Source: Niastella sp.
Lineage (GTDB): Bacteria > Bacteroidota > Bacteroidia > Chitinophagales > Chitinophagaceae
DNA length: 64,000 bases
NCBI GenBank assembly: GCA_016710595.1
Contig: JADJVM010000008.1
Coordinates: forward strand, 372,001-436,000
Direction of reading: 5' to 3'
Positions 53,237 through 63,033 of the stretch are shown here, one piece after another; the stretch's first letter is position 1; the number at the start of each line of letters is the position of its first letter. Below the pieces are notes generated by a model. That model saw nothing but the letters and a program-made list of their open reading frames with translations, was not told the DNA's origin and ran no database searches. Both the position numbers and the translations under genes were made by a program.

Positions 53237-54961
53237 TTATTGTAATCCCATTTCTTTCTCAATACGGTCAATTTTGTCATCCAGCAATTTTTCTGTTGCA
53301 TCAAAATCTCCTGCTTTATCGAGTTTTGTATTTACGCTAAAATAAAATTTAATCTTTGGCTCGGTACCGCTGGGCCTGGCGCTGATACTGGTTCCATCAT
53401 CCAATAAAAATTGTAATACATTGCTTTTAGGTAAATCAATATCCCAGGTTTTACCGGTAGTAATATCTTTTCCTATTTTCAATTCATAATCTAAGATATG
53501 GGTAACCGGTTTACCATCTAATGTTTTGGGTGGATTTTTGCGATAGCTGTCCATCATATTTGCTATTTCTGTTGCGCCATTCATTCCTTTTTTTACGACG
53601 TTTACCAATTTTTCTTTATAAAATCCAAATTCAAGATACAGGTCTATCAATTTATCAAATAATGTACGCCCTTTGTTTTTTTCATAAGCTGCCATTTCGC
53701 AACATATTGCAACAGCGCTTACTCCATCTTTATCCCTCACTTTATCGCCTATCATCAACCCAAAGCTTTCTTCGCCTCCAATTACATAATGCTCTTTATC
53801 TTCTTTATCACGAATTAATTTTGCAATCCATTTAAAACCGGTAAGTACACTATAACAGGCAACGCCATAGCTTTTTGCAATCGCATCAATCATACTGGTG
53901 GTAACGATTGTTTTTATAACCATATCATTGGGTTGTGCAATACCTTTTGCTTTGCGGGCTTCCATCATATAGTTAAATGCGATCATAGCAGTTTGATTTC
54001 CGTTAAGTAAAACCCATTCACCCTTGTGATTTTTTAACCCAATGGCTACCCTATCTGCATCAGGATCGGTTCCCAATAAGATATCGGCATCCAATGCTTT
54101 TGCTTTTGCCAATCCCATACTCATGGCTTCGGTTTCTTCAGGGTTGGGATATTTTACTGTTGGGAAATTCCCATCAGGCACTGCCTGCTCTGCCACAATG
54201 TTTACATTTTTAAAACCATAACGATCCAATACTGGCGGTACCAGGGTGATACCTGTACCATGAATGGGCGTGTACACAATTTTCAAATCATTTTGTGCGG
54301 CACATACTTCGGGATAAATGCTCAAACCTTTTACCATTGCCATATAGGCTTCATCTATGTCTTTTCCTATTAAGGTAATATTACTTTCGCCCCCACTCCA
54401 TTTTACATCATCAACACTGGCAATTTTATCTACTTCTGCAATTACATTTTTATCGTGTGGGGGTACCAATTGCGAACCATCATTCCAATATGCTTTATAT
54501 CCATTATATTCTTTTGGATTGTGGCTGGCCGTAACCACTACGCCGCCCTGGCAGCCCAGGTGGCGAATTGTAAAACTCAGTTCGGGGGTAGGCCTTAAGC
54601 TCTCAAACAAATAAACTTTTATGCCATTTGCGCCAAATACATTCGATGCAATCTCTGCAAAATTGCGACTATTGTTCCTGCAATCGTGGGCAATCGCAAC
54701 ACTCACTTCGTTACCAAAACATTGTTTTAAATAATTGGCATATCCTTGCGTAGCCATACCTACGGTGTATTTATTCATTCTATTGGTACCTACTCCCATA
54801 ATGCCCCTGAGACCACCGGTACCAAATTCCAGGTTTTTATAAAAAGCTTCTTTCAGTTCGTTTGGATCATCTGACTGCATTTTTTTTATGGCTGCTTTTG
54901 TATCGGCATCATAGTTCCCCGTTAACCATTTATCTACATTTTTTTGAATTGTTTCTTCCAT
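53237..54961 (-). CDS. Phospho-sugar mutase (phosphoglucomutase/phosphomannomutase)
   Basis: A 574-aa alpha-D-phosphohexomutase. The phosphoserine loop VVTASHNPKEYNGYKAYW lies near residue 140, the metal-binding loop GTDPDADRVAIG near 293, the substrate loop GGEESFGLMIGD near 395, and the phosphate-binding RPSGTEPKIKFYF near 530. Length and the FKWIAKLIRD segment resemble the PgcA/PGM2-like group that interconverts glucose-1- and glucose-6-phosphate. The frame is open to a TTG at 54985, but the ATG at 54961 (MEETIQKNV) is preferred since a TACTTTTA promoter-like element overlaps the extension. Confidence 0.93.
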   Translation of the reverse strand: MEETIQKNVDKWLTGNYDADTKAAIKKMQSDDPNELKEAFYKNLEFGTGGLRGIMGVGTNRMNKYTVGMATQGYANYLKQCFGNEVSVAIAHDCRNNSRNFAEIASNVFGANGIKVYLFESLRPTPELSFTIRHLGCQGGVVVTASHNPKEYNGYKAYWNDGSQLVPPHDKNVIAEVDKIASVDDVKWSGGESNITLIGKDIDEAYMAMVKGLSIYPEVCAAQNDLKIVYTPIHGTGITLVPPVLDRYGFKNVNIVAEQAVPDGNFPTVKYPNPEETEAMSMGLAKAKALDADILLGTDPDADRVAIGLKNHKGEWVLLNGNQTAMIAFNYMMEARKAKGIAQPNDMVIKTIVTTSMIDAIAKSYGVACYSVLTGFKWIAKLIRDKEDKEHYVIGGEESFGLMIGDKVRDKDGVSAVAICCEMAAYEKNKGRTLFDKLIDLYLEFGFYKEKLVNVVKKGMNGATEIANMMDSYRKNPPKTLDGKPVTHILDYELKIGKDITTGKTWDIDLPKSNVLQFLLDDGTSISARPSGTEPKIKFYFSVNTKLDKAGDFDATEKLLDDKIDRIEKEMGLQ

Positions 54962-55023
54962 GTCTTTTTTTTTAAAAGTACCCAAATTTAATTCAATCCT
55001 TCCTTATTAACCAACAATACCAT

Positions 55024-55031
55024 TATTTTTG
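55024..55031 (+). promoter_or_regulatory. -7 element for the DUF2279 gene, next to the start codon
   Basis: TATTTTTG matches TAnnTTTG and ends 4 nt before the ATG at 55036, predicting a leaderless or nearly leaderless mRNA. Confidence 0.5.
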
Positions 55032-55035
55032 GATA

Positions 55036-56121
55036 ATGAAACCGGCTCTATCGCCCTGCGCTACTTCATCTTTTTTATATTATTCCAATTTTTTGGGGCG
55101 ATTTTTTATTGTAAAAACCGGTATCCTTTTCTTGATATTATTATTTCATTTTTCAGCCGGGTACTGCCAGCAGAAAGATTCTATTGCCCCAACACAAAGT
55201 ATTGATTCATCCTTTCAGCAAATTGATGTAAGCGCTTTATCTCATACATCCACACATATACAAGACTCTTTATTACAAATAAAGAAAAGAGTACGCCTGG
55301 TAGCCATTTCAAATGTAGTGGGCTATGCCGCCAGCATGACGGGTTTATATAGTGCCTGGTATAAACAATACCCGCAATCTCATTTTCACACGTTTAACGA
55401 TATTAAAGAATGGCAGCAAATGGATAAGCTGGGCCATGTAATGAGCGCTTATGGCATAAGTAAAGGCAGTATGGAAATTTGGCGATGGACAGGGATTGAC
55501 CGAAAAAAAAGAATTTGGCTGGGTGGCATTACAGGCGCTGCTTATCAAACAGTAATAGAAGTGCTGGATGGGTTTAGTACAGAATGGGGCTGGAGTTGGG
55601 GCGATATCGGGGCCAATATGATTGGTAGCGGAAGTTTTATTGCACAGGAATTAGCCTGGGACGATCAACGCATTCAATTCAAATATTCTTTTCATCGAAA
55701 AAATTATTCCGACCCTACGCTCAATGAAAGAAGCAATGACCTGTTTGGAAAAAATACAGTTTCCCGTTTTTTAAAAGATTATAATGGCACCACTTTTTGG
55801 ATAAGTGTAACGCCAAAATCATTTTTCCCTAAAAGTAAAATACCGGCCTGGTTACAAATTTCAATAGGTACTGGTGCCGAAGGGATGTTTGGCGCTTTTG
55901 AAAATATTGGTAAAGACAAGCAGGGAAATATTAACTTTTATCGCCCCGATATAAAACGTTACCGCCAATGGTACCTGGCGCCAGATGTAGATCTTACAAA
56001 AATTAAAACCAATAAAAAAGGAATCCGCTTATTGTTAGATGTTTTGAACATCTTTAAATTCCCTACCCCGGCTTTGGAATTAAGTAAAGGAAAAATAAAG
56101 TTTAAAGGCATTGCTTTTTAA
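55036..56121 (+). CDS. DUF2279-family exported protein
   Basis: A 361-aa protein with a long N-terminal region before a hydrophobic export signal (GILFLILLFHFSAGYCQQ, about 29-46). The DUF2279 core (about 95-215) includes YSAWYKQYPQSHFHTFND, EWQQMDKLGHVMSAYGIS, and VIEVLDGFSTEWGWSWGDIG, followed by a conserved AQELAWDDQRI stretch. The family is predicted to lie in the periplasm or outer membrane; no function is known. The conserved His, Asp and Trp residues in the core hint at an active or binding site. Confidence 0.82.
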   Translation: MKPALSPCATSSFLYYSNFLGRFFIVKTGILFLILLFHFSAGYCQQKDSIAPTQSIDSSFQQIDVSALSHTSTHIQDSLLQIKKRVRLVAISNVVGYAASMTGLYSAWYKQYPQSHFHTFNDIKEWQQMDKLGHVMSAYGISKGSMEIWRWTGIDRKKRIWLGGITGAAYQTVIEVLDGFSTEWGWSWGDIGANMIGSGSFIAQELAWDDQRIQFKYSFHRKNYSDPTLNERSNDLFGKNTVSRFLKDYNGTTFWISVTPKSFFPKSKIPAWLQISIGTGAEGMFGAFENIGKDKQGNINFYRPDIKRYRQWYLAPDVDLTKIKTNKKGIRLLLDVLNIFKFPTPALELSKGKIKFKGIAF

Positions 56122-56181
56122 TATTATGTGATGGCATCATAGCAATTACCAGTGCCAATCTGCCACTTACAGAGTAATGTT

Positions 56182-56189
56182 TATATTTG
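56182..56189 (+). promoter_or_regulatory. -7 element for the cystathionine beta-synthase gene
   Basis: TATATTTG matches TAnnTTTG and lies 18 nt before the ATG at 56208. Confidence 0.55.
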
Positions 56190-56207
56190 CCGCAAAACAT
56201 CATTGCT

Positions 56208-57563
56208 ATGTGGCTGAATAACATTTTAGAAACAATTGGAGATACTCCATTAATTAAGCTAAACAAAATAACGAAAGACCTTCCCTGTACGGTGCTTGCC
56301 AAAGTAGAATACTTTAATCCGGGTAATAGTATCAAAGACAGGATGGCCTTAAAAATGCTGGAAGTTGCCGAAAAAGAAGGGAAAATAAAACCCGGCGGTA
56401 CCATTATTGAAGGTACCAGCGGCAATACCGGTATGGGATTGGCATTGGCAGCCTGTGTAAAAGGATATAAATGTATTTTTACCACTACCGATAAACAATC
56501 AAAAGAAAAAGCAGATATTTTGAAAGCTGTAGGTGCAGAAGTAATTGTATGCCCTACCAATGTAGATCCTGATGATCCACGTTCTTATTATTCAGTTTCT
56601 AAAAGATTGGCAACTGAAGTACCTAACTCATGGTATGTAAACCAATACGACAACCTGGCCAACCGGCTGGCCCATTACGAACAAACAGGCCCTGAAATTT
56701 GGGAACAAACAGAAGGTAAGGTAACGCACCTGGTAGTGGCTACAGGTACCGGCGGCACTATTATCGGTACCGGAAAATATTTAAAAGAAAAAAATCCCAA
56801 TATCAAAGTTTGGGCAATTGATAGCTATGGTTCATTATTAAAAAAATATTTTGAAACCGGTGTAGAAGATCCTAAAGAAGTGTATCCATACATCAGTGAA
56901 GGTTTTGGAGAAGACTTTGTTCCCCAAAATTATGACATGCAATATATAGATGCATTTACCAAGGTAACTGATAAAGATGGCGCCGTAATGGCCCGTCGTA
57001 TTGCAAAAGAAGAAGGATTGTTTTGTGGGTACAGTGCAGGTAGTTGTTTACAAGGATTATTACAATTGAAAGATCAATTAAAAAAAGATGATGTAGTAGT
57101 TTGTATTTTTCATGATCATGGCAGCCGGTATGTTGCAAAAATATATAATGACGAATGGATGCTGGAAAGAGGGTTTTTAGATGTAAAAACTTTTAAAGAC
57201 CTGATTAGCGGGCGGGGTAGCCAAAAAACAGTGTACACCCAACCGGGCGCTTCCGTATCTGAAGCAATAGAACTCATGAAAAAATATGATATTGAAAATA
57301 TACCTGTTTTTGAAAATGAAAATAATGTAGGGGCAATCTCTGAAAATGGATTGTTTAATAAAATATTAAATAACCCCGACCTGAAAGAAGAGCGGGTGAA
57401 AAATGTAATGGAAAAACCATACCCTGAAGTGTCTTTTGATACTCCTGTAGAACGATTAAGCAGCTATATTAACAAAGAAAATGGTGCGGTACTTAGCAAA
57501 GATGATAGTGGTTTATATCATATTATTACCAAATACGACATTATCCAAAGCCTTTCAAAATAA
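56208..57563 (+). CDS. Cystathionine beta-synthase (PLP enzyme with CBS domains)
   Basis: A 451-aa fold-type II PLP enzyme. NPGNSIKDRMALKML near residue 33 holds the PLP lysine, EGTSGNTGMGLALAACVKGY near 65-84 the phosphate loop, and TGTGGTIIGTGKYLKE near 175-190 the second loop. Two CBS domains occupy about 330-451 (IELMKKYDIENIPVFE, then EKPYPEVSFDTPVERL). It condenses serine or O-acetylserine with homocysteine or sulfide. The CBS pair and the GSLLKKYFETG segment favour cystathionine beta-synthase over plain cysteine synthase. The start is the ATG at 56208 (MWLNNILETIGDTPLI). A strong terminator follows. Confidence 0.92.
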   Translation: MWLNNILETIGDTPLIKLNKITKDLPCTVLAKVEYFNPGNSIKDRMALKMLEVAEKEGKIKPGGTIIEGTSGNTGMGLALAACVKGYKCIFTTTDKQSKEKADILKAVGAEVIVCPTNVDPDDPRSYYSVSKRLATEVPNSWYVNQYDNLANRLAHYEQTGPEIWEQTEGKVTHLVVATGTGGTIIGTGKYLKEKNPNIKVWAIDSYGSLLKKYFETGVEDPKEVYPYISEGFGEDFVPQNYDMQYIDAFTKVTDKDGAVMARRIAKEEGLFCGYSAGSCLQGLLQLKDQLKKDDVVVCIFHDHGSRYVAKIYNDEWMLERGFLDVKTFKDLISGRGSQKTVYTQPGASVSEAIELMKKYDIENIPVFENENNVGAISENGLFNKILNNPDLKEERVKNVMEKPYPEVSFDTPVERLSSYINKENGAVLSKDDSGLYHIITKYDIIQSLSK

Positions 57564-57603
57564 TACCTGTCGTTAATTTACGATTTGCGTATAATGCTGC
57601 TAT

Positions 57604-57636
57604 CTGCTACCTTTTACAAGGTAGCAGCTGTTTTTT
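57604..57636 (+). terminator. Terminator of the cystathionine beta-synthase gene
   Basis: CTGCTACCTT pairs perfectly with AAGGTAGCAG around TTAC (57604-57627), followed by CTG and six T. Confidence 0.92.
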
Positions 57637-58230
57637 ACGATTTATTATGTATTACAATATCGTATTTATACGAATTAAATTTTAGGAAATAAACGATTCC
57701 AATAATGGTATGCTTACGATGGTAACAGTATTTACTGCTTATCTAAAAATGGGCAGTATTGCTCTTGTAAAGGCTACAAATTCGCCGCATCTTTGTACCA
57801 GAAGTTGATTGATAGCGATTTAAATATCAATCATATCCAAAGATCCTGAATAAAGCCAAAGTAGTTAGATTTCAATATCCAAGCAGAAAAATCGGAATCC
57901 AATATCAGTCAACTTCTTTTTCTTTTTAATCCAACAGAACACAGAACAATATATTCCGTATCCTCGAATAACCGCTTTAAATCCAATATAACTTGCTTTG
58001 GGCAAGTTGAACTGAAAAGACTGTTTTTATCCAATATCCTGAAGAAGACACTGAATCTAATATCTTAAAAAAAACAATCCTTGATCCTAAAACCAGGTAC
58101 AAAAGTATTTGGCTTTGAAAGCCCGGCGTCTCCCATAGGATGAAATTATTCAGCATGAGTAACCCCCTCAGAAACTGAAGACCGATTCCTGGAAAACCAA
58201 CATGAGTGTACAAGTTGGTTAATTGATTCA
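57637..58230. other. Gene-free stretch with a reiterated ATCCAATAT-like motif
   Basis: About 590 bp between two plus-strand terminators, without a credible ORF. The motif ATCCAATAT or close variants recurs around 57872, 57897, 57980, 58029 and 58055, at irregular spacing. A perfect 7-bp hairpin, AACTTGC with GCAAGTT, lies at 57990-58008. It may be a decayed gene or a non-coding RNA region. Confidence 0.4.
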
Positions 58231-58270
58231 AACTTCTGTAATTACAATAGTAGATACAGAAGTTTTTTTT
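58231..58270 (+). terminator. Plus-strand terminator without an upstream gene
   Basis: AACTTCTGTA (58231-58240) pairs with TACAGAAGTT (58255-58264) around a 14-nt loop, followed by a run of eight T on the plus strand. The nearest plus-strand gene already has its own terminator at 57604-57636, and hutH reads the other way, so this one suggests an unannotated plus-strand transcript. Confidence 0.65.
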
Positions 58271-58293
58271 ATGCCTTTTTTTACAATAAAATT

Positions 58294-59784
58294 TTAAAGA
58301 TAAGTGCGGATAAATTCAACCGAAGCCATCATATCATGATGCATGATGCGATCTGCTTCATTAAAAGTTATATGTTGCCTAAATGCATCCAGTATTTTTT
58401 GTAAGCTTTCAGAAGTTTTTAATGGCTTTCTAAACTCGATGGCTTGTGCTGCTGTTAACAATTCAATCGCTAATATTTTTTCCAGGTTATCTACTACCCT
58501 TTTACATTTTGTTGCGGCATTGGCACCCATACTTACATGATCTTCCTGGTTATTACTGCTTGGGATGCTATCTACACTCGCTGGTGTACACAGTTGTTTG
58601 TTTTCACTTACAATACCGGCTGCGGTATATTGAGGCATCATTAAGCCACTGTTTAATCCTGAATTTTTTACAAGGAATGCCGGTAACCCACGTTGGCCAC
58701 CAATGAGTTGATAAGTCCTTCTTTCGCTAATGCTACCGAGTTCACTCAGTGCAATGCTTAAAAAATCGAGACAGATGGCTAAGGGTTGCCCATGAAAATT
58801 TCCTGCGCTTAATATTAAATCCTGGTCAGGAAAAATATTGGGGTTATCTGTTACAGCATTTATTTCTTTTATAAAAACAGATAAAACATAATCAATGGTA
58901 TCGGCCGAAGCGCCATGCACCTGCGGAATACATCTAAATGAATAAGGATCCTGCACCTGAGATTTTGTACCCTTCAATATTTCACTGTTAGATAATAAAT
59001 TTCTTAAAGTAGCGGCTGTTTCTACCTGGCCTTTGTGTGGGCGTATGGCATGGACTGCCTCATGCAAGGGAGAAGCAATGCAATCAAATGCATCGAAGCT
59101 GATTGCGGCAATTCGATTGGCCCAATCTAATAATTTTTTTGCCCTTACCAGGCAATATAAACCATACGCACTCATGAATTGGGTGCCATTGATAAGCGCT
59201 AAACCTTCTTTACTTTTTAATGAAACAGGCTGCCAATTGAACATTTTCATTACCTCGCCAGATTCCTTTTCCTGCCCGTCAATATCCAGTTTCCCTTCTC
59301 CAATAAGCGGCAGGCTCATGTGGCTAAGTGGTGCCAGGTCGCCGGACGCACCCAAAGAACCTTGCGTATATATTACGGGTAAAACATTTTTATTAAACAG
59401 TTCGCATAACCTGTTTACGGTAGCCAATTGAACACCGGAATGGCCAAAGCATAAAGATTTTATTTTTAAAACCAGCATCAGTTTTACAATATCTGCGGGC
59501 ACTTTTTCTCCCATTCCACAAGCATGGGAACGTATCAGGTTCGTTTGTAATTGCTCTAATTGATCATTGTCAATTTTTACATTTTGTAAAAATCCAAACC
59601 CGGTATTGATGCCGTAAAAAAGTTCATCGGTATGCTTAAGCTTTTCATCTAAGTAAGACCTGCATTTCTCAATAGATTGCTGTGCAGCATCTGATATGGA
59701 AATTTGAGTATCGCCCTGGAGCAGGAATTGAATGTCCTCAAAACTGGTCAGGCTATGACCTATATTAATATGGGAATGGCTCAT
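58294..59784 (-). CDS. hutH: Histidine ammonia-lyase
   Basis: A 496-aa enzyme that removes ammonia from histidine to give urocanate, the first step of histidine breakdown. The MIO cofactor triad Ala-Ser-Gly is at residues 146-148 in GSLGASGDLAPL. FYGINTGFGFLQNV near 57-70, QDPYSFRCIPQVHGA near 290 and the NFHGQPLAICLDF stretch near 331 are family marks. Other hut genes are not adjacent, so the pathway is either scattered or incomplete. A close relative with tyrosine specificity cannot be fully excluded by eye, although the usual histidine-type residues appear present. Confidence 0.92.
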   Translation of the reverse strand: MSHSHINIGHSLTSFEDIQFLLQGDTQISISDAAQQSIEKCRSYLDEKLKHTDELFYGINTGFGFLQNVKIDNDQLEQLQTNLIRSHACGMGEKVPADIVKLMLVLKIKSLCFGHSGVQLATVNRLCELFNKNVLPVIYTQGSLGASGDLAPLSHMSLPLIGEGKLDIDGQEKESGEVMKMFNWQPVSLKSKEGLALINGTQFMSAYGLYCLVRAKKLLDWANRIAAISFDAFDCIASPLHEAVHAIRPHKGQVETAATLRNLLSNSEILKGTKSQVQDPYSFRCIPQVHGASADTIDYVLSVFIKEINAVTDNPNIFPDQDLILSAGNFHGQPLAICLDFLSIALSELGSISERRTYQLIGGQRGLPAFLVKNSGLNSGLMMPQYTAAGIVSENKQLCTPASVDSIPSSNNQEDHVSMGANAATKCKRVVDNLEKILAIELLTAAQAIEFRKPLKTSESLQKILDAFRQHITFNEADRIMHHDMMASVEFIRTYL

Positions 59785-59815
59785 ATTTTCTGGGTAATTC
59801 TATAAATAAGTCCGG

Positions 59816-59823
59816 CAAAAATA
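59816..59823 (-). promoter_or_regulatory. -7 element for hutH
   Basis: TATTTTTG on the minus strand matches TAnnTTTG, 31 nt before the hutH ATG. Confidence 0.5.
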
Positions 59824-59894
59824 CAAAACTTGCATCAGATTATTTATAGAGGTATTCACTCAAAAAGTATAACTTAGAAACAAATTAATTGAAT

Positions 59895-62042
59895 ATGCAA
59901 ATAAGGATTTATGTAATCATGTTCTCATGCTTCCTGTTTTCAAATGCCCGGGCAAATACGATTGAAACAGTAAGTTCACCCGATCATAACATCAGCTTTA
60001 GGGTGCTTTCGCTGCCATCGGGCCAAAATCAATTTCGGCTTGCTTACGAAATAGATTATAAACAACTACCGGTTATTAAAACTTCCGGCTTGTCATTTAT
60101 TTTAAAATCACCCGATGTAAACCTGGTTAATTTTACGGTGACAGATAAAATAAAATCCAGCGTAAATGAAGACTGGCAGCCGGTTTGGGGCGAAATGAAA
60201 ACGATTCATAACGAGTATAACCAACTCCTGCTAAAACTAAAAACCGATAAAGATATCCTCATTCATTTAATTGTAAGGGTATATAATGATGGAGCCGGTT
60301 TTCGTTTCGAGTTCCCACAACAGCCAAATCTTACCCATTTTATTTTAGAAGATGAAAAAACCCAATTTGCCATGGCGGGAAACCACCAGGTATTTTGGAT
60401 ACCCGGCGATTATGATAGCAATGAATTTGCCTATTCACACACATTATTAAGTGAGATAGATGCATCGAAAAGTGGCGCTGCCAACGAAATTTTTGCAAAA
60501 ACATTTTTTGATAAGAATGCTGTGCAAACCCCATTAATGATGAAGACAAACAATAATCTTTACATCAATATTCATGAAGCAGCATTAAGGAATTACCCTG
60601 CCATGAACCTGGTATTAGATAAATCGAATCTCTGCTTCACTTCGCATTTGGTACCAGATGCAGTGGGGAATAAAGCGTATTTAATGGCGCCAACTGTAAC
60701 GCCCTGGCGTACGATTGTTGTAAGTGATAAAGCCACTGATATCCTCGCTTCTAAAATGATATTAAATTTAAATGACCCCAGCGTGATACAAGACCCATCC
60801 TGGATAAAACCGCAAAAAATGATTGGGGTTTGGTGGGAAATGCATGTGGGCATTGCCAGTTGGGATTATAGCGGCGGACAGGTAGGCTCACAACAAAAAA
60901 TAAAAGTACCGCATGGCGCCAATACGGCCAATGTAAAAAAATATATTGATTTTGCTTCAAAAAATGGAATTGATGCCGTATTGGTAGAAGGCTGGAATAC
61001 CGGGTGGGAAGATTGGTTTGGACAATGGAAAGAAAATGTATTTGACTTTGTAACGCCTTACCCGGATTTTAATATTGATGAAATTTCTGCTTATGCAAAA
61101 ATGAAGGGTGTGAAAATGATTATGCATCATGAAACTTCTGCCTCGGTTACCAATTATGAAAGACAGATGGATACCGCCTACCGCTTTATGAAAAAATATG
61201 GTTATGATGCTGTAAAAACCGGCTATGTAGGAAAAATTATACCCCGTGGCGAGCACCACGACGGGCAATGGATGGTAAATCATTTTGAAAGAGTTTTAAA
61301 GAAAACTGCTTCATATAAAATAATGGTAGATGCCCACGAACCCGTACGCCCTACTGGTTTACACAGGACTTATCCAAACTTTTTGGCTTGTGAAGCAGCA
61401 CGTGGAAATGAATTTAATGCATGGAGTATCGGTAATATGCCCGACCATGAAACGATATTACCTTTTACCCGTTTAATGGGTGGCCCCATGGATTATACTC
61501 CCGGCATCTTTAAAATAAAAATGAGTTATTATAATCCGGAAAAAAAAGAACAGGTACACACTACACTTACCAAGCAATTGGCATTATATGTAACTATGTA
61601 TAGTCCTTTGCAAATGGCTGCCGACTTGCCGGAAAACTATGAAGCAAAACCCGATGCTTTTCAATTTATAAAAGATGTAGCCGTAGATTGGGATGATACA
61701 AAAATTTTACAGGCCGAACCGGGAGATTATATCATAATTGCCCGTAAAGCCAAAAACAGCAATAACTGGTTCCTGGGAGCAATTACGGATGAGCAGGCAA
61801 GAACATTCAATACAAGTTTAAGTTTCTTAGATGCCGATAAAAAATATATTGCTACCATTTACCGGGATGCTGATGATGCAAGCTGGAACAACAACCCGGA
61901 AGCATACAAAATTGAAAAATATATTGTGGATCATAAAACCAATTTAAAACTAAAATTAGCTCCCGGTGGCGGTACGGCTATTGGTTTTATGCCCGCCAAT
62001 ACTGTGGACCTAAAACAATTCAAAAAATATAAAATGAAATAA
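59895..62042 (+). CDS. Glycoside hydrolase family 97 protein, SusB-like
   Basis: A 715-aa exported enzyme with a signal peptide (cleavage near ARA, residue 20). The N-terminal super-beta-sandwich (about 25-300) and the barrel starting near GVWWEMHVGIASWD (311-324) follow GH97. Glu413 in HHETS, Glu482 in DAHEP, Glu500 and Glu506 in GNEF have the same mutual spacing (69, 18 and 6 residues) as Glu439, Glu508, Glu526 and Glu532 of B. thetaiotaomicron SusB, so the inverting, calcium-dependent alpha-glucosidase type is likely. Gly443 lies where retaining members have the nucleophile Asp. I use the ATG at 59895 instead of the TTG at 59889. A BNR-like protein gene follows after 1 nt. Confidence 0.92.
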   Translation: MQIRIYVIMFSCFLFSNARANTIETVSSPDHNISFRVLSLPSGQNQFRLAYEIDYKQLPVIKTSGLSFILKSPDVNLVNFTVTDKIKSSVNEDWQPVWGEMKTIHNEYNQLLLKLKTDKDILIHLIVRVYNDGAGFRFEFPQQPNLTHFILEDEKTQFAMAGNHQVFWIPGDYDSNEFAYSHTLLSEIDASKSGAANEIFAKTFFDKNAVQTPLMMKTNNNLYINIHEAALRNYPAMNLVLDKSNLCFTSHLVPDAVGNKAYLMAPTVTPWRTIVVSDKATDILASKMILNLNDPSVIQDPSWIKPQKMIGVWWEMHVGIASWDYSGGQVGSQQKIKVPHGANTANVKKYIDFASKNGIDAVLVEGWNTGWEDWFGQWKENVFDFVTPYPDFNIDEISAYAKMKGVKMIMHHETSASVTNYERQMDTAYRFMKKYGYDAVKTGYVGKIIPRGEHHDGQWMVNHFERVLKKTASYKIMVDAHEPVRPTGLHRTYPNFLACEAARGNEFNAWSIGNMPDHETILPFTRLMGGPMDYTPGIFKIKMSYYNPEKKEQVHTTLTKQLALYVTMYSPLQMAADLPENYEAKPDAFQFIKDVAVDWDDTKILQAEPGDYIIIARKAKNSNNWFLGAITDEQARTFNTSLSFLDADKKYIATIYRDADDASWNNNPEAYKIEKYIVDHKTNLKLKLAPGGGTAIGFMPANTVDLKQFKKYKMK

Positions 62043-62043
62043 C

Positions 62044-63033
62044 ATGAAAGGAATTGTATTGGGATTGTTGTGTTTCCTGTGTTTTAATTCGCAGGGGCAA
62101 TCTATTAAATTGTTGCAAATCGGAAAAACTGCAAGCTTTAGAGGGTTAAGTGTGGTAACCAATAACACGATATGGGTAAGCGGAAGCCAGGGTACCATAG
62201 GATTAAGTATAGATGGTGGTATGCATTGGAAATGGATGACCGTAGCAGGATTTGAAAAAACAGATTTTAGGGATATTGAAGCATTTAACGATAGTACAGC
62301 CATCATCATGGGCATTGCTGAACCAGCATATATTTTACGTACTACCAATGCAGGTGAAAGTTGGGAGACCGTGTATGAAAATAAAACAAAAGGAATGTTT
62401 TTAGATGCGATGGATTTTTTTGATGATGTACATGGTATTGTTGTAGGTGACCCCATAAATGGAAAATTTTTTATGGCCACTACAAAAGATGCCGGAAAAA
62501 CCTGGCAGGAAATGGATGAACAAAACCGGCCGGTAGCAGATAGTGGTGAAGCCTGCTTTGCCAGCAGCGGAACAAATATTAAAATGACAAGTGCCTCAAA
62601 CTATGTTTTAATTACCGGTGGCCTGGTATCTTCATTAATTACCCCAATAAATAAAATAAACCTGCCCCTTTTACAAGGAAAGGAAAGCACGGGAGCGAAT
62701 TCAATTGCTGTTTACAAAAAAACGTATATGATTGTGGGTGGTGATTTTACCCAACGGGATGCCAGCAAAGGAAATTTCCTGGTAGGTAAAAACAATGGAA
62801 AATATTTAGAAACAGCATTGATACCCCCTACCGGTTACCGGAGTTGTATTGCGCAGATCAGCAAAAAAAAGTGGATCACCTGTGGTTTAAATGGCGTGGA
62901 CATCAGCAATAGCAATGGCCTGCGGTTTTATCGCATCAGCAACGAAGGTTTTCATGTAGTGCAAAAAGCAAAAAAAGGAAATGCCATTTATTTAGCAGGT
63001 GGCAATGGGCGTATTGGTATGTATTTACCTTAG
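62044..63033 (+). CDS. YCF48/BNR-repeat secreted protein
   Basis: A 329-aa beta-propeller-like protein with a signal peptide (LGLLCFLCFNSQGQS, about residue 18). Repeated motifs of the form S-D-G-G-x-x-W occur: LSIDGGMHWKWM, RTTNAGESWETVYE and TTKDAGKTWQEMD, each followed by an F-x-D-x-x-x-G-x-x-V-G stretch such as DDVHGIVVGDP. This is the pattern of YCF48/Hcf136-like and sialidase (BNR) propellers. No catalytic sialidase residues are evident. It is co-transcribed with the GH97 gene and may bind glycans or stabilise a protein complex. It overlaps the convergent TPR gene by 4 nt. Confidence 0.83.
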   Translation: MKGIVLGLLCFLCFNSQGQSIKLLQIGKTASFRGLSVVTNNTIWVSGSQGTIGLSIDGGMHWKWMTVAGFEKTDFRDIEAFNDSTAIIMGIAEPAYILRTTNAGESWETVYENKTKGMFLDAMDFFDDVHGIVVGDPINGKFFMATTKDAGKTWQEMDEQNRPVADSGEACFASSGTNIKMTSASNYVLITGGLVSSLITPINKINLPLLQGKESTGANSIAVYKKTYMIVGGDFTQRDASKGNFLVGKNNGKYLETALIPPTGYRSCIAQISKKKWITCGLNGVDISNSNGLRFYRISNEGFHVVQKAKKGNAIYLAGGNGRIGMYLP

